The translations under genes were made by a program, and so were the position numbers. The notes beneath the pieces were generated by a model. That model searched no databases and was not told the DNA's origin. It saw only the letters and a list, made by a program, of their open reading frames with translations. Positions 33,485-36,544 of a stretch of DNA of 36,544 nucleotides are shown one piece after another. The first letter of the stretch is position 1. Every line of letters begins with the position of its first letter. This stretch comes from Planctomycetota bacterium (GTDB taxonomy: Bacteria > Planctomycetota > JAMOSO01), in the NCBI GenBank assembly GCA_027063065.1, contig JAMOSO010000039.1, positions 1-36,544 on the forward strand, in the 5' to 3' direction.

Positions 33485-36400
33485 TGGTTAGCCTTTCTTG
33501 TTACTAAATCTATCAATTTATCCTGCACATCTTCAATACACTCTTCATAATAAATACCATTTTGCTTAACACTATTGATATCTATACCACGAGAAAATAT
33601 ATACAAAGCACCCGCTAATCTAGCCTGTTTAATACCTAGGGAATCAAACCAATTTTGCATAGCAAAATTATAAAGTTGATATTGCAAATCATATTTATGA
33701 CTTTTGATAATTTCATTGTACAAAATATCTCTAGAATAACCGTCAATACTATAGTTACTTTTCCAATCTAAAATATAATATTTATTGTCTATCCTGAAAA
33801 ACATATCTATAAAACCTGTTAATTTATGACCCTGATAATCCAACATGAACTCTAACTCGTGTTTTCGATTATGTTTTGGTATATCAGACAAGCGTATATT
33901 GTTTAAAGCCGATATTGGTTTGTTTAATGTGTTAAAAACTAAACTAGCAAAACATTTAGAATATTGGTATTGATTATTATCGTCGTCAAAAACCACCTTG
34001 TCTTTAAATTTAAAATACTGCATTTGATGCTCTATAACTTGCATTAATGCATTATTATTAAAAAAGCTTTCTAAATTGGCTTGCTTGCTTACTTCTAAAA
34101 AATCGATATTTTCAAAAATGCCATGCAATACATTGCCTGTTTTTGCACCATGGGGTAATTCTAAATATTCAACATCATATATATAATCATCTGTAATATC
34201 ATCGTCCTGATGCAACAAATAGTCATCATAAGTGCTAACTGCGGAGTCAAAACTATATAAATGACTCAAACTAGAAAATGAATGTATATATTTACGCCTA
34301 GTTTTTAAATCAATTGCTATATCTGTAAAGCTAGATAAATTTTCTGTCAATTGCATTTTATTAACTGGCTCTGGTATTTTATTATCTATTTTTTTAAAAG
34401 GCGAAAACAAATCTTTGATATCTTGCAAATGGTTATTTATCAAAGATGTATAAGCTCCACTCATACGAGAAAGCGGTTGATAAAAAGGTAAAAACAATTT
34501 AAATATTGCTCTTGTAAAGGCCACATATAATAATCTTTCTATTTCTTTACTTTCTTTAATATCAAAGGCGTCTTTATTACATTGGCTTTTGCTAATATCA
34601 TAAATACTTTGCTGTTTATCGCTATCAAAATAAGTGTAAAAAGAACTACGATTTGGTGGTTGAGAAAACCCACCAAAAACAAATACCACTGGAAACTCCA
34701 ATCCTTTACTAGCATGAATAGTCATCAATTTTACGCTTTCTTTTTCTGTATCCTTTTGATGTATATCCTCATCTTTAGAGTTTTGTTGCCAATTATATAA
34801 ACGCCTACTCAGTGCCTGAATATTTAAATTTCCATTTATTGCGGCTTGTTCCAATTCATTGGTTATTTGTCTTAAATTAGCTATTCGGCGATAATTTTTA
34901 TTTTGATTTGCTAAGTAAAATATTGGCGAATATTCTTTTAAATACTGAAAAAATCTAGGCCATTGACCTTTTTGACTAAATGATAATATATTATTTAAAA
35001 ATGTTTGTAATCTTGGCAGTTTACCTTGCGTAAATAAATCTATTTGAGTTATATCCAAACCAAAAAAATCGGTAAGCAAAGCTTTATGCAATAAACGCAT
35101 ATCATTTGGACGTGCCATCGCCTGCAATAAAAATAAATATTCGCTGGCTTCTGCACTTTTAAATAAACCCGGTTTTTTATAAAAACTAGAAGCAATATTT
35201 TCTTTTTTTAAAATGGGTTCTAATATATCTGCATCACTACGAGAACGCACTAAAATACAAATATCAGAATAATCCAAAACCTTGCTATGTCCCTTAACTT
35301 TAAATGCAAAATTATTTTTTAGCTTTTTTATTTTTTTAGCAATATCATAAGCTAGCCCATATTTTAACATTCTAACGTTAACAGGTTCGTTTATTGTTTC
35401 TACTAAGCTGATACTAGCAAAACCAGTGGTATCTTTTAATATTAAAGGACCATTGCTTAAGATAAACTCTTGCTCAGGACACTCAACCCTAGCTGAATTA
35501 TCTTTATAAAAAGTTTTAGACCACAAAAGATCCAAGTTATTTAATAAATCTGGCAAAGAGCGATAATTAGTAGCCAACTTATAACATCCTACTGCTTGAT
35601 TACCTAAACTTAAAAAATCTGCTTTGGCTTTAAAAAAGGCATTTACATCGGCGCCTCTAAAACCGTATATAGCTTGTTTACTATCACCAATTAAAAATAA
35701 TTTATGTTCTGTTTGACCTGTAAAAATAGATTTAAATATATACCACTGCTTTAAATCGGTATCTTGAAATTCATCAATAAACGCATGGGAATACTTTGCT
35801 TGTAAAATATTTTTTAATTTTTTGGCATACTCCCCATTTAGACTAGCATATAAATTATCTATCATATCATTAAACGACAGAAAGCCTTTATCAGCCTTAT
35901 ATTGTTGAACGCGTTTTTTTAATTCTAAAATGGTTGCATAAGTAAATTTAGCTTTATTTAAAGCCTCTAACTGCATTACTGTATCACCAATGCTTTGAAC
36001 ATAATCGATAAATTTAAAAAAATAGTCCAATTGAGATTTGAATTTTTCTATCATTTTTGTTTGATAATTTTTAGTAATAGCTTTATAAAAGCTCTTGCCT
36101 TGCCAACTTTTTAGAATATTAGCAAATAAAACAAATTGTTCATCGTCTGAAAGCGCTTTTTTATACTGACTAATAACATCAAATAAAGGCATTAAAAATT
36201 CGCTATTGTTTTTTTGCCATGCAGCTGGTACATCACCATTTTGTTTTACTATACTAGCAAATTGATTACTTACACATTCTAAATCAAATTCAATCAATAA
36301 TTTAATAGAATCGTTAAACTTTTGCTTTAGAGAACTCTCATCATTAAAATTTGGATAAAAGCCATCATATTCAAGATCGGAATCTTGGGATATTTTTAAA

Positions 36401-36544
36401 ACATCACTTTGCCATTGCGTATTAAAATTTATCTTTTCTAATTGATTAGCAATATCATCCTCTTGTGGCCAATGTCTTTTAATAACATTTAATTGGGCTT
36501 TGTAAATGGGTTTATCCTCAACTAATTGCAAATCAAAAACGCCT
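33481..36544 (-). CDS. recB: Exodeoxyribonuclease V beta subunit (RecB), 5' end beyond the window
   Basis: RecB is the 3'-5' helicase and the nuclease subunit of RecBCD. The visible part is just over 1000 residues. The reading frame is open to the right edge (the nearest in-frame TTG, at 36531, is not a real start), so the N-terminal Walker A region lies outside. Seen in order are FIDEFQDTDLKQW (motif II, near 252), LIGDSKQAIYGFRGADV, LATNYRS, VKLMTIHASKGLEFPVVFV, RLLYVAFTRA and, near 922, the nuclease site LTGFIDMFFRIDNKYYILDWKSNY with downstream YDLQYQLYNFA. All nuclease residues (D, DxK and the late Gln/Tyr) are present. recC is not visible and may lie upstream outside the window. Confidence 0.95.
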   Translation of the reverse strand, partial: GVFDLQLVEDKPIYKAQLNVIKRHWPQEDDIANQLEKINFNTQWQSDVLKISQDSDLEYDGFYPNFNDESSLKQKFNDSIKLLIEFDLECVSNQFASIVKQNGDVPAAWQKNNSEFLMPLFDVISQYKKALSDDEQFVLFANILKSWQGKSFYKAITKNYQTKMIEKFKSQLDYFFKFIDYVQSIGDTVMQLEALNKAKFTYATILELKKRVQQYKADKGFLSFNDMIDNLYASLNGEYAKKLKNILQAKYSHAFIDEFQDTDLKQWYIFKSIFTGQTEHKLFLIGDSKQAIYGFRGADVNAFFKAKADFLSLGNQAVGCYKLATNYRSLPDLLNNLDLLWSKTFYKDNSARVECPEQEFILSNGPLILKDTTGFASISLVETINEPVNVRMLKYGLAYDIAKKIKKLKNNFAFKVKGHSKVLDYSDICILVRSRSDADILEPILKKENIASSFYKKPGLFKSAEASEYLFLLQAMARPNDMRLLHKALLTDFFGLDITQIDLFTQGKLPRLQTFLNNILSFSQKGQWPRFFQYLKEYSPIFYLANQNKNYRRIANLRQITNELEQAAINGNLNIQALSRRLYNWQQNSKDEDIHQKDTEKESVKLMTIHASKGLEFPVVFVFGGFSQPPNRSSFYTYFDSDKQQSIYDISKSQCNKDAFDIKESKEIERLLYVAFTRAIFKLFLPFYQPLSRMSGAYTSLINNHLQDIKDLFSPFKKIDNKIPEPVNKMQLTENLSSFTDIAIDLKTRRKYIHSFSSLSHLYSFDSAVSTYDDYLLHQDDDITDDYIYDVEYLELPHGAKTGNVLHGIFENIDFLEVSKQANLESFFNNNALMQVIEHQMQYFKFKDKVVFDDDNNQYQYSKCFASLVFNTLNKPISALNNIRLSDIPKHNRKHELEFMLDYQGHKLTGFIDMFFRIDNKYYILDWKSNYSIDGYSRDILYNEIIKSHKYDLQYQLYNFAMQNWFDSLGIKQARLAGALYIFSRGIDINSVKQNGIYYEECIEDVQDKLIDLVTRKANQ

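Noticed and set aside
1-36544. CRISPR array, phage genes or a defence island
   Set aside because: No regularly spaced direct repeats, cas genes or phage structural genes are seen; hsdR and recBD alone do not make an island.

Overview
The window is AT-rich DNA from a bacterium that is probably Gram-negative. It encodes an exported CbiK-type cobaltochelatase, a periplasmic BtuF-type binding protein and a RecB/RecD pair, and every intact gene lies on the minus strand. An excisionase-type HTH fused to a PTS EIIA domain and a 7TMR-DISM hybrid kinase are compatible with several phyla, including the PVC group and deltaproteobacterial-type lineages. No rRNA or tRNA is visible, so the species cannot be fixed.

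Layout, left to right: (1) 1-2370, a type I restriction subunit gene (hsdR) of visibly higher GC, interrupted by one in-frame TAA and running off the left edge. (2) 2504-17218, a 13-gene cobalamin operon read leftward: cbiK, btuC, btuD, btuF, cbiL, a nucleoside-recognition membrane protein, cbiC, cbiD, sirC-cbiE-cbiT, cbiF-cbiG, cbiH, cbiA and hemC-cobA-hemD. Most junctions overlap or are a few bases apart. A cobalamin riboswitch (about 17366-17452) followed by an intrinsic terminator (17284-17312) precedes cbiK. (3) 17564-19848, an HTH-EIIA protein and a CPA2-type antiporter with CBS domains. (4) 19949-24600, a hybrid histidine kinase, an esterase, an FKBP isomerase and a methyltransferase. 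(5) 24644-29042, a C92-type cysteine hydrolase, two membrane proteins (one with HEXXH), an AI-2E-family transporter and an AEC transporter. (6) 29191-31620, a decaying sugar operon: a 5'-truncated Gfo/Idh/MocA gene, an FGGY kinase, a frameshifted D-lyxose-isomerase-like cupin and an IS3-type remnant. (7) 31622 to the right edge, recD and recB (recB lacks its 5' end).

The B12 operon covers hydroxymethylbilane to cobyrinate a,c-diamide with extensive gene fusion. The most unusual protein is HemC-CobA-HemD. Its HemC part keeps the catalytic arginines and the HSxKD motif but lacks all of domain 3, including the cysteine that carries the dipyrromethane cofactor. No cbiJ (precorrin-6A reductase) is visible. 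Three separate lesions (the hsdR nonsense codon, the cupin frameshift, and the IS remnant that truncates a dehydrogenase) show local gene decay in the accessory regions, while the B12 operon is intact.
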